Origin: JANQOH01 sp965242575 | GTDB taxonomy: Bacteria; Pseudomonadota; Alphaproteobacteria; UBA7887 | Direction: 5' to 3' | Length of the DNA stretch: 64,000 nt | Assembly (NCBI GenBank): GCA_965242575.1 | Contig: OZ251461.1 | Span: 558,001-622,000 of the forward strand | In this document: one piece after another, positions 44,634 through 51,518 of the stretch | Layout of the letters: every line of letters starts with the position of its first letter | Position numbering within the stretch: position 1 is the first letter of the stretch | The notes under the pieces: generated by a model | Told to the model about the DNA's origin: nothing | Databases searched by the model: none | The model's input: only the letters and a program-made list of their open reading frames with translations | Position numbers and translations under genes: made by a program

Positions 44634-45403
44634 TTACCGGCGGCGGGAGGGGCCATCCTCGAAACGATACCCGAAGGCGTCGAGCATCGGGCGGCACAGG
44701 TCCGCGATGTACCCCTTCGACAAATCGGTGTAGTAGTCGCGGTAATCGACGTTCGGCGGTTTCGACTTGGTATTGATCCGCGACAGCGTTTGCGGCGGCA
44801 GTCCCAGCCGTCCGCATAACGCGTCGTAATCCCGTTGCAGGTTTTCGAATCGGACGACGTAATCCGCATAGGGCGCGCCCCGGGCTGGAATAGAACCGCG
44901 GGATATCCTCGATCTGGTCGAACAGCCGCTCCCGCAATATGGCCTCGACGGCCTCCCTCCCGCGGCCGCCGAGAAACCGGCGCCGCAGCCCGTGCAGGCG
45001 CAGCGCCCTGGGCGCGTTGCGAACCAGCGCGCGCGGACTCCGCCCCCCCCCACCAGACATCGCGCCAATACCTCGAGAAGGAGAACTTGAAATACAGAAA
45101 AGAAATCAATAGATCGTAAGGATTCCTCGCCGCCGTGAACTTGAAATACGTCGACCACGCCCTTTCGCCGACCATACTCCGAACCGTGTCGGGCAAGAAG
45201 TGGCCGCCGCCATGGACCGCCGCGCCGGCGCCGGTGACGCGGAAGCGGGAGTCGTCCCGGCCGGCGACGAAACGCAGCGGGCGCCAGGAGTATGCGACGT
45301 CGTCCTCCCCAAGCACGCGAGACAGCGAAACCTGCAAACTCATGCCGGCGACCTTGCGAGGCCGCACGAATACGAACTTATGCCGGTGCGACACGATGCA
45401 CAT
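44634..45403 (-). pseudogene. Sulfotransferase-family gene broken by two frameshifts
   Basis: Three successive frames make one plausible protein. Frame 1 (45403 to about 45050) has VFVRPRKVAGMSLQVSL, the PAPS 5'-phosphosulfate loop type, and FTAARNPYDLLISFLYFKFS, the 3'-phosphate motif type. Frame 2 (about 45050 to 44885) has SPRALVRNAPRALRLHGLRR and LFDQIEDIPRFYS. Frame 3 (about 44885 to 44634) has YADYVVRFENLQRDYDALC and KPPNVDYRDYYTDLSKGYI. The first shift coincides with a 9-base C tract (45043-45051); the second lies at a short CCCC/GGGG. Removing one base in each restores the reading frame. Sequencing error is an alternative. Confidence 0.6.
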
Positions 45404-45533
45404 GCGCTGCGCTCCCCGATACCCTTTCGCCGAACCGCGCCTCGCTCGGCGGGCGCGGCTGGACCCGCGCGCGATTCCGGGTTACTCTGCCGGGGCGGGA
45501 GGCGAACGGCCCGTTCCCGCGGTTCGTAACGGG

Positions 45534-46916
45534 ATGCCGGGTGGAATGTCCACTGCCGCGATGGAGAACGCCGCCGGACGGCGGGGCGCGGCCGCCCGGC
45601 CCCCGGGGGCGCGCCAGATATACAAGGCGCTGGTCGAGGACCCGGTCTCGGTCTATCGCCACGTGGGAAGCGGCGGGTTCCGCGTCCGCCGGCGGCTGTT
45701 CGCGCGCGTCGCCACCGCGGTCCAGCCGCATATCGTCCGCCACGTCCTCGTGACCCGCGCCGCCCGGTACCGCAAGACCCCCATCGCCCGCGCGCTGCTG
45801 GAGCCGATCCTCGGCCGCGGCCTGCTGACCAGCGAGGGGGTGTTCTGGTGCCGCCAGCGGCGCATCGCCGCGCCGGCGTTCCACCGCAAGCGGGTCGCCG
45901 GCTTCGCCGACGCGATGGCGAAGCTGGCCGAGGACATGCAGCGCGGCTGGGCGCCCGCCGCCGCCGCCGGCGCCGCGCTCGACATGCAGTCCGAGATGTC
46001 GCGCGTGACCATGAAGATCATCGCCCGGGCGATGTTCTCCGACGGCCTCGACGAGGAGGAGGCGCGCCGCGTCGGCGACGCCATCCGCGCGCTCGACCGC
46101 CACCGGCTGCGGTTCCGCGACTTCATCGGCGTCCCCGAATGGCTGCCGCGCCTGCCGGACCTGCGGGTGCGCGCGGCGGTGCGCGTCATCGACCGCACCG
46201 TGAACCGGATCATCGCCGAACGCCGCGCCGACCCGCGCGACCGCGGCGACCTGCTGAGCATGTTCATGCTGGCCGAGGACGAGGAGACCGGCGAGCGCAT
46301 GACCGACCGCCAGCTGCGCGACGAGGTCATCACCATGTTCATGGCCGGGCACGAGACCACGGCGACCGCGCTGGCCTGGACCCTCCACGCGCTGGAGCGC
46401 CACCCCGAGGTCGAGGCGCGGCTGCACGCCGAGGTCGATGCCGTCCTGCCCGACCGCCCGCCGCGCCTCGCCGACCTCGAACGCCTGCCCTGGACGCGCA
46501 TGACCGTCGAGGAGACCATGCGCCTCCACCCGACCGTGCCGATGATCTCGCGCCAGGCCGTCGAGGACGACGAGATCGACGGCCAGCGCGTGCCGCGCGG
46601 AACGCTCGTCAACCTGAACATCTGGCTCGCCCACCGCGACCCGGAAGTGTGGCCCGACCCGGAGCGCTTCGATCCCGGGCGTTTCGACCCCGCGAACCGC
46701 GGCGGCTGGCCGAAGCACGCCTACTTCCCCTTCGGCGGCGGTCCGCGCATCTGCATCGGCAACGGCTTCGCGATGATGGAGGCGCAGATCATCCTGGCCT
46801 CGGTGGCCCGCCGCTGGCGCCTGCGCGCCGCCGGAGGCCACGAGGTACACGCCGTCGGCAGCGTCGTCCTCCGCCCGCGCGGCGGCCTGCCGATGAAGCT
46901 GGAGCGCCGCCGTTAG
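45534..46916 (+). CDS. Cytochrome P450
   Basis: About 460 residues; heme-thiolate monooxygenase. The I-helix oxygen-activation motif is AGHETTATAL, the ExxR is EETMR, and the heme-binding loop is FPFGGGPRICIGNGFAMMEA with the axial Cys. FDPGRFDPANRGG and HAYFPF are also typical. There is no N-terminal membrane anchor, so it is probably soluble and relies on ferredoxin partners encoded elsewhere. It is close to the CYP4/CYP102-like bacterial group. Starts at 45534, 45546 or 45561 are all possible; none has a strong ribosome site. Confidence 0.9.
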   Translation: MPGGMSTAAMENAAGRRGAAARPPGARQIYKALVEDPVSVYRHVGSGGFRVRRRLFARVATAVQPHIVRHVLVTRAARYRKTPIARALLEPILGRGLLTSEGVFWCRQRRIAAPAFHRKRVAGFADAMAKLAEDMQRGWAPAAAAGAALDMQSEMSRVTMKIIARAMFSDGLDEEEARRVGDAIRALDRHRLRFRDFIGVPEWLPRLPDLRVRAAVRVIDRTVNRIIAERRADPRDRGDLLSMFMLAEDEETGERMTDRQLRDEVITMFMAGHETTATALAWTLHALERHPEVEARLHAEVDAVLPDRPPRLADLERLPWTRMTVEETMRLHPTVPMISRQAVEDDEIDGQRVPRGTLVNLNIWLAHRDPEVWPDPERFDPGRFDPANRGGWPKHAYFPFGGGPRICIGNGFAMMEAQIILASVARRWRLRAAGGHEVHAVGSVVLRPRGGLPMKLERRR

Positions 46917-46957
46917 GCCGCCCGGCGCCGCCCGCTCCTCCGCCGCCGCCGCCGCGC

Positions 46958-46963
46958 TATAAT
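46958..46963 (+). promoter_or_regulatory. TATAAT box directly upstream of the ThiF-like gene
   Basis: A perfect TATAAT ends 6 bases before the ATG at 46970. With the usual -7 end of the -10 box, transcription would start at the A of ATG, giving a leaderless transcript. No ribosome-binding site is present in between. No clear -35 is seen. Confidence 0.4.
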
Positions 46964-46969
46964 CAAGGC

Positions 46970-47764
46970 ATGGAGTTCAGCGACGAACAGGTCGAGCGCT
47001 ATGCGCGGCATATCGTGCTGCCCGAAGTCGGCGGGAAGGGGCAGGCGCGGCTGCTCGAATCGCGCGCGCTCGTCATCGGCGCCGGCGGGCTCGGCTCGCC
47101 CGCCATCCTCTACCTCGCCGCCGCCGGAGTCGGGACCATCGGCGTCGTCGACGACGACACCGTCGACCTGTCCAACCTCCAGCGCCAGATCGCCCATACG
47201 CAAGGGCGCATCGGCGCGCGCAAGGTCGACAGCGCGCGCGAGGCCGCCGCCGCCATCAACCCCGACGCGGCGCTGGAGCCGCACCCGGTCCGCCTGACCG
47301 CCGCCAACGCCGGAGCGCTGTTCGCCGATTACGACCTCATCCTCGACGGCAGCGACAATTTCGACACCCGCTTCCTCGTCAACGACGCCGCCTACCTCGC
47401 GGGCAAGACGCTGGTCTCGGCGGCGGTGCTGCGCTTCGAGGGGCAGATCGCCACCTTCAAGGCGCATCTCGGCGGCGCGCACCCCTGCTACCGCTGCATC
47501 TTCCCCGCCCCGCCGCCGGAGGGACTCGCGCCCAACTGCGCGCAGGGCGGCGTGCTCGGCGCGCTCGTCGGCGTGCTCGGCGCCATGCAGGCGGTCGAAG
47601 CGGTCAAGGAGCTGCTCGGCATAGGCGACAGCCTGTCGGGCCACCTCGCGATCTACGACGGGCTGGGCGGGCGGTTCCGCAAGGTCCGCGTGCGCCCGGA
47701 CCCGGCCTGCCGCCTCTGCGGCCCGCAGGCGGACATCCGCGACCTCTCGCGGCGCGCGGCGTAG
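46970..47764 (+). CDS. ThiF/MoeB/HesA-family adenylyltransferase
   Basis: 264 residues. It would adenylate the C-terminal Gly-Gly of a ubiquitin-like sulfur carrier (MoaD or ThiS). The start is FSDEQVERYARHIVLPEVGG, the ATP site is VIGAGGLGSPAILYLAAAGV, and DNFDTRFLVNDA and the zinc cysteines (HPCYRCIF, DPACRLCG) are in place. There is no C-terminal rhodanese domain. The DsrE protein downstream also suggests a sulfur-transfer context. MoeB versus ThiF cannot be decided. Confidence 0.9.
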   Translation: MEFSDEQVERYARHIVLPEVGGKGQARLLESRALVIGAGGLGSPAILYLAAAGVGTIGVVDDDTVDLSNLQRQIAHTQGRIGARKVDSAREAAAAINPDAALEPHPVRLTAANAGALFADYDLILDGSDNFDTRFLVNDAAYLAGKTLVSAAVLRFEGQIATFKAHLGGAHPCYRCIFPAPPPEGLAPNCAQGGVLGALVGVLGAMQAVEAVKELLGIGDSLSGHLAIYDGLGGRFRKVRVRPDPACRLCGPQADIRDLSRRAA

Positions 47765-47825
47765 GCGGGAGCATGGATCGGTCGTTCGCGACTGGCCGGT
47801 TTGGCGCGTATCGCTCGCATTCCCC

Positions 47826-47900
47826 GGGTGCGCCGGCGTCTCGCCGGCGTCTTCTTCCGAATGCGCTTCGCGCATTGGCCGGCGGGACGCCGGCGCACCC
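47826..47900. repeat. Large inverted repeat with nested hairpin
   Basis: A 23-base arm gggtgcgccggcgtctcgcc... (47826-47848) pairs with its complement at 47878-47900 with one mismatch. The loop contains a second hairpin, aatgcgc-ttc-gcgcatt (47860-47876). The right arm, gccggcgggacgccggc then gcacccagg, is related to the hairpins at 22872 and 23016. There the stem bases differ (gcgggc...gcccgc), but pairing is kept. It fills the 161-base gap between the ThiF-like and DsrE genes. Confidence 0.85.
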
Positions 47901-47925
47901 AGGTTATCGGCGCGCGGCGTAGGCG

Positions 47926-48339
47926 GTGGGCGCGGCGCCTGGCAAATTGTCGCTCGTCGTCTTCTCCGGCGACTATGCACGGGCGCATTACGCGCTGGCG
48001 GCGGCGGCGGCGGCGGCGGCCATCGGGCGGCCGGCGACGCTGTTCTTCACCATGGAGGCGGCGCGCGCCCTCGCCGCGGACGTTGGCGAAGGCGGCGGCT
48101 GGCGCGCGCTCCCCGGCGCGGAGGCGGACGCGGCGCTGCGCGCGCGCGGGGTGGCGGGGTTCGAGGAGCTGCTCGAATCCTGCGCCGCACTGGGCGTCCG
48201 CTTCCTGGTCTGCGAAATGGGGCTGCGCGCCATCGGCATGGCGCCGGAGGCGCTGCGCGGCGACGTCGGCGCGGCCGTCGCCGGCCTCGTGACCTTCCTG
48301 AACGACGCCGAGGCCGACGGCGCCATGCTGTTCGTCTGA
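47926..48339 (+). CDS. DsrE-family sulfur-related protein
   Basis: 137 residues from GTG 47926. The pattern KLSLVVFSGDYARAHYALAA, then ATLFFTMEAARAL and a C-terminal RFLVCEMGLRAIGM with a conserved Cys, fits the DsrE/DsrF/peroxiredoxin-like family of small sulfur-transfer or redox proteins. It overlaps nothing and lies 9 bases from the convergent oxidoreductase end. The proximity of a ThiF/MoeB protein supports a sulfur role, as inference. Confidence 0.78.
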   Translation: MGAAPGKLSLVVFSGDYARAHYALAAAAAAAAIGRPATLFFTMEAARALAADVGEGGGWRALPGAEADAALRARGVAGFEELLESCAALGVRFLVCEMGLRAIGMAPEALRGDVGAAVAGLVTFLNDAEADGAMLFV

Positions 48340-48348
48340 CGCCGCGGC

Positions 48349-49770
48349 CTACCCCAGTTTGAGCAGCGCGCGGACGACGCGCCGCGTCCGCGCGCCGAAC
48401 AGGGCGTCGGAAAACCACGCGCCGCCGGCGCGCTTGCTCGCCTCCGACAGGGTCGGGTAGGGCGCGATGACCGACGCCATCGCGCCGATCCTGAGCCGTT
48501 TGTGGACCGCGAGCGCCCAGGGCAGGATCGCCTCCCCGGCGCGCGCGCCGACGATGGAGGCGCCGAGAACCCGGCCCCGGCGCGTCGTCACCGCCTTCAC
48601 CAGCCCTTCCGTCCGGCGCTCCGCCTGCGCCCGGTCGTTCTCGGCGAAGGGCCAGCGAACGACGCGGCAATCCGGAAACCGCGCGCGCGCCGCCGCCTCG
48701 GCCATGCCCACCTGCGCCACCTCCGGGTCGGTGTAGGTGCACCAGGGGACGGCGGAATAATTGACGCGGGCGGGCAGGCGGAACAGCGCGCGGCGAAGGA
48801 CGACCCCCGCCTGGTAGCCCGCCATGTGGGTGAACTGGAACGGCCCCGCCGCGTCGCCGATGGCGAACACCCGCCGGTTGGTCGTCCGCAGCCCGGCGTC
48901 GACCGCGATCGTCCGGCCCGCCTCTATCCCCGCCTTGGCGAGGCCGAGATCGTCGATATTCGCGCGCCGCCCCGCCGCCACCAGCAGGTGCGAACCCGCG
49001 AACCGCAGCTGCTCCCCGCCGCGTTCGGCGCGGACGGCGGCACCGCGCTCCGTCCGCTCGACCGCCGTCGCGACGGCGCCGAGCGCGAACTCCACCCCCT
49101 CGGCGGCGATGCGCTCCAGCGCGACCGCCGCCGTCTCCGGGTCGTCCTTCGCGAACGGGCGCCCGCGCTCGACCACCGTCACCGCCGCGCCGAGGCGGCG
49201 ATGCGCCTGCGCCATCTCCAGGCCGATAGGGCCGGCGCCGAGGACGACCAGGCGCTCCGGCCTCTCCGCATTGTCGAACACGGTCTCGTTGGTGAGGAAC
49301 GGGACCTCGTCCAGGCCCGGTATCGGCGGGACGACGGGGGAGGACCCGGTGGCGATGACGTAGCGCCGGGCGCGGATCTCGAACTCCCCGGCGGCGACGC
49401 GGTCGGGGCCGGCGAACCGCGCGTGCGCGCGGACCACGCGGACGCCCAGGCCCTCGAAACGCTCCACCGAATCGTTCGGCGCGATGGCGGCGATGACGCC
49501 GCGCACGTGGCTGCGCACGCGCGCGAAGTCCACCTCGGGCTCGGCGGCGGCCACGCCGAACGGCGCGGCGTCGCGGAAGGTCTGCGCGACGTGGGCGGCG
49601 GCGAGCAGCGATTTCGACGGAACGCAGCCGTAATTCAGGCAGTCGCCGCCCATCCGCGCGCGCTCGACCAGCACGACGCGCGCGCCCATCTGCGCCGCGC
49701 CGGCGGCGACCGACAGGCCGCCCGACCCCGCGCCGATGACGCAAAGGTCGGTCTTCAGCGTTTGCGCCAC
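48349..49770 (-). CDS. FAD-dependent pyridine-nucleotide disulfide oxidoreductase
   Basis: 473 residues, mercuric reductase/dihydrolipoamide dehydrogenase-like. FAD motif DLCVIGAGSGGLSVAAGAAQ; redox cysteines Cys44 and Cys49 in GGDCLNYGCVPSK; NAD motif VVLGAGPIGLEMAQAHRRLG; second FAD motif RVFAIGDAAG. At the C-terminus the catalytic His-Glu region is APYPTLSEASK, lacking the usual HxHPT histidine, so proton relay must differ. There is no heavy-metal-binding N-domain. Substrate unknown. Confidence 0.88.
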   Translation of the reverse strand: MAQTLKTDLCVIGAGSGGLSVAAGAAQMGARVVLVERARMGGDCLNYGCVPSKSLLAAAHVAQTFRDAAPFGVAAAEPEVDFARVRSHVRGVIAAIAPNDSVERFEGLGVRVVRAHARFAGPDRVAAGEFEIRARRYVIATGSSPVVPPIPGLDEVPFLTNETVFDNAERPERLVVLGAGPIGLEMAQAHRRLGAAVTVVERGRPFAKDDPETAAVALERIAAEGVEFALGAVATAVERTERGAAVRAERGGEQLRFAGSHLLVAAGRRANIDDLGLAKAGIEAGRTIAVDAGLRTTNRRVFAIGDAAGPFQFTHMAGYQAGVVLRRALFRLPARVNYSAVPWCTYTDPEVAQVGMAEAAARARFPDCRVVRWPFAENDRAQAERRTEGLVKAVTTRRGRVLGASIVGARAGEAILPWALAVHKRLRIGAMASVIAPYPTLSEASKRAGGAWFSDALFGARTRRVVRALLKLG

Positions 49771-49801
49771 GCCGCCCGGCCCACGGTCAGAAGACCCGCG
49801 G

Positions 49802-50740
49802 TCAGAAGAAGATGCGCCGGGGGCTCATGCCGGCGTAGAGATGCGCCACGTATTCTCCGTAGCCGTTGTAGAGGCGGGTGGGCACGGTCTCTTCGCCGCC
49901 GAGCAGGCGCTCCTCCTTCTGGCTCCAGTCGGGGAAGGGGACGTTGGGGTTCACGTTGGCCCAGAAGCCGTAGAGGCGGTCGTTGATCGTGTTCCAGAAG
50001 GTGGCGGGCCGTTCGTCGGTGAACGTAATCCGGCGGATCGATTTGATCGACTTGAAGCCGTATTTCCACGGGACGACGAGGCGGAGCGGCGCGCCGTTCT
50101 GCTTCTCCAGCGGCTTGCCGTAGAGGCCGGTTGCGAGGAAGGCGAGTTCGTTGGCGGCCTCGGCCATCGTCAGGCCCTCGGTGTAGGGCCAGGGGAACCA
50201 GCCCTGGCGCTGGCCGGGGGCGATGTCGGGGTCGTGGAAACTCTCGAACCGGACGAAGGCGGCGCGCGAAAGCGGGCGGGCGAAGTCCAGCAGCGCCGGC
50301 AGCGCGAAGCCGCTCCACGGCACGGTCATCGCCCACGCCTCGACGCAGCGGTGGCGGTAGAGGCGCTCCTCGCGCGGCATCCGGGCGAGCAGGTCCTCGA
50401 AGCCGATCTCGACCTCCTGCTCGACGAGGCCGTCTATCGTCACCGTCCAGTCGCCGGTGCGCAGGCGCTGCGCGGCCTTCCAGATGTTCTTGACCGACGC
50501 GAATTCGTAGAAGTTGTTGTAGGTCGTGACGTCGCCCTCGGCGCTCAGCGGGCGCTGGACCGCGTAGCGGTCGTTGCGCGGGAAGGGGTAGAGCGCCGCT
50601 CCGGGCGCCGCCGCGCGGGCCGCGGGCGCCAGCGCCGCGGCGGCCGCGCCGGCGAGCAGGGCGCGGCGCGACAGGACGAATTTCTCCGGCGTCGCCGCCG
50701 ATTCCCGCGGCTCCCAGTCCCTTCGGCGCAGGACGATCAC
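49802..50740 (-). CDS. msrP: Periplasmic methionine sulfoxide reductase catalytic subunit (copy 2)
   Basis: 312 residues, paralogue of 4788-5756. The Tat signal is LSRRALLAGAAAAAL, and the Moco cysteine is in YRHRCVEAWAMTVPWSG. TTYNNFYEFASVKNIWKAAQ, GQRQGWFPWPYTEGL and PWKYGFKSIKSI match copy 1. Tails differ. As with copy 1, no msrQ heme subunit is adjacent, so the electron donor is not apparent. The 31-base gap to the upstream oxidoreductase end is non-coding. Confidence 0.93.
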   Translation of the reverse strand: MIVLRRRDWEPRESAATPEKFVLSRRALLAGAAAAALAPAARAAAPGAALYPFPRNDRYAVQRPLSAEGDVTTYNNFYEFASVKNIWKAAQRLRTGDWTVTIDGLVEQEVEIGFEDLLARMPREERLYRHRCVEAWAMTVPWSGFALPALLDFARPLSRAAFVRFESFHDPDIAPGQRQGWFPWPYTEGLTMAEAANELAFLATGLYGKPLEKQNGAPLRLVVPWKYGFKSIKSIRRITFTDERPATFWNTINDRLYGFWANVNPNVPFPDWSQKEERLLGGEETVPTRLYNGYGEYVAHLYAGMSPRRIFF

Positions 50741-50839
50741 GGCGCTCCCCTTCCGAACCGGCTTCCCTGCGCCGGACTTTGCGGCGCGCGCGCCGCCGCG
50801 TCAACGCGCGCCGCCGCCGAATCGCCGCCGAACGTGACG

Positions 50840-50868
50840 GCGCCGGCCCCGGGAGGGGGGGCCGGCGC
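50840..50868 (-). terminator. Hairpin downstream of small peptide gene 1
   Basis: GCGCCGGCCCC (50840-50850) pairs with GGGGCCGGCGC (50858-50868) around a 7-base loop, 24 bases beyond the stop of the 60-residue peptide. There is no U-run, so it is a terminator-like or stabilising hairpin. The same element recurs after peptide gene 2. Confidence 0.5.
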
Positions 50869-50891
50869 GCGCCTTCGTCTCCGGCGTGTCG

Positions 50892-51074
50892 TCAGCCGCC
50901 GCCGCCGCGGCGCCGCGCTTCCATCTCGCGCTGCTGCTGGAGGACGTAGCTGTCCAGCCCGGCGCCGGCGACGTCCTTGAGGTCGGAGTCCTTCAAAGCG
51001 CCTTCCTGCTTGCCGGCCTTCTCCTTCTTCGCGTTCTCCTTCTCGGGAGTCGGCCGCGCGGTGTCCTTACCCAT
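50892..51074 (-). CDS. 60-residue small peptide, possible RiPP/bacteriocin-type precursor (copy 1)
   Basis: ATG 51074 follows GGAGGAGA at a good distance, and a near-consensus promoter lies at 51114-51142. The peptide starts MGKDTARPTPEKENAKKEKA, is highly charged, and contains LKDSDLKDVAGAGLDSYV, which looks like the L-x-D-x-E-L-x-x-V-x-G-G leader end of many double-glycine precursors. The tail is QQQREMEARRRGGGG. Copy 2 (51293-51448) shares the front half and GAGLDSYV but has a different tail. No modifying enzyme is adjacent. Function is unknown; RiPP is a hypothesis. Confidence 0.65.
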   Translation of the reverse strand: MGKDTARPTPEKENAKKEKAGKQEGALKDSDLKDVAGAGLDSYVLQQQREMEARRRGGGG

Positions 51075-51113
51075 CGTTCTCTCCTCCTGTGGGTCGGTCG
51101 GTTCGCGCTTGGG

Positions 51114-51142
51114 GTTATAGCAACGCGAAAGGCGAAAGTCAA
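51114..51142 (-). promoter_or_regulatory. Near-consensus sigma-70 promoter of peptide gene 1
   Basis: On the minus strand TTGACT (51142-51137) and TATAAC (51119-51114) are separated by exactly 17 bases. This is the best promoter match in the window, and it is duplicated almost base for base at 51490-51518. It predicts a roughly 30-base leader with the GGAGG site. Confidence 0.82.
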
Positions 51143-51195
51143 GCTTTTTCATCTCGTAACGAAGTCGGAGATCGTGTCGAGGCAGCGGCTCCGGT
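51139..51195 (-). pseudogene. Duplicated remnant of the pepF 3' end
   Basis: The 57 bases here match the last about 20 codons of pepF (51515 onward): gtcaagctttttc and ggagatcgtgtcgagg are shared exactly, with small differences between. The remnant shows that peptide gene 1, its promoter and the end of pepF were copied as one tandem unit of roughly 375 bases. Confidence 0.75.
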
Positions 51196-51225
51196 TTGCG
51201 GCGCGCGCGCCGCCGAACGTGACGG

Positions 51226-51248
51226 CGCCGGCCCGGCGGGCCGGCGCG
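51226..51248 (-). terminator. Hairpin downstream of small peptide gene 2
   Basis: A perfect 10-bp stem GCGCCGGCCC/GGGCCGGCGC with a 3-base loop (51226-51248), 44 bases beyond the peptide 2 stop. It is the duplicate of the hairpin at 50840-50868. No U-run follows. Confidence 0.5.
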
Positions 51249-51292
51249 CGCCTTCTGCCTCCGGCGTATCGGCCGGGTCGTCAGCCGCCGTT

Positions 51293-51448
51293 CTACCCGG
51301 ACCGGTCGGGGTACCCGTAAAGCTGACGGTAGCGGACGTAGCTGTCCAGCCCGGCGCCGACGACGTCCTTGAGGTCGTCGTCCTTCAGGACGCCTTCCTG
51401 CTTGTCGTTCTCCTTCTCGGGAGCCGGCCGCGCGGTTTCCTTACCCAT
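51293..51448 (-). CDS. 51-residue small peptide, possible RiPP/bacteriocin-type precursor (copy 2)
   Basis: ATG 51448 after GGAGGAAAG. It starts MGKETARPAPEKENDKQEG, with the leader-like LKDDDLKDVVGAGLDSYV and a C-terminal RYRQLYGYPDRSG. Compared with copy 1, five residues of the Lys-rich part are missing, the stretch up to GAGLDSYV is conserved, and the remainder is unrelated. A conserved front with a divergent aromatic/charged end is what leader-plus-core precursors look like. It is driven by its own strong promoter, whose -35 overlaps the pepF stop codon. Confidence 0.65.
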   Translation of the reverse strand: MGKETARPAPEKENDKQEGVLKDDDLKDVVGAGLDSYVRYRQLYGYPDRSG

Positions 51449-51489
51449 CGTTCTTTCCTCCTGTGGTTCGGTCGGTTCATGACGAGGGA

Positions 51490-51518
51490 GTTATAGCAAC
51501 GCGAAAGGCGAAAGTCAA
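51490..51518 (-). promoter_or_regulatory. Near-consensus sigma-70 promoter of peptide gene 2
   Basis: TTGACT (51518-51513) and TATAAC (51495-51490) on the minus strand with a 17-base spacer. The TGA inside TTGACT is the pepF stop codon, so the promoter begins within pepF. It is a near-identical copy of 51114-51142. Confidence 0.82.
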
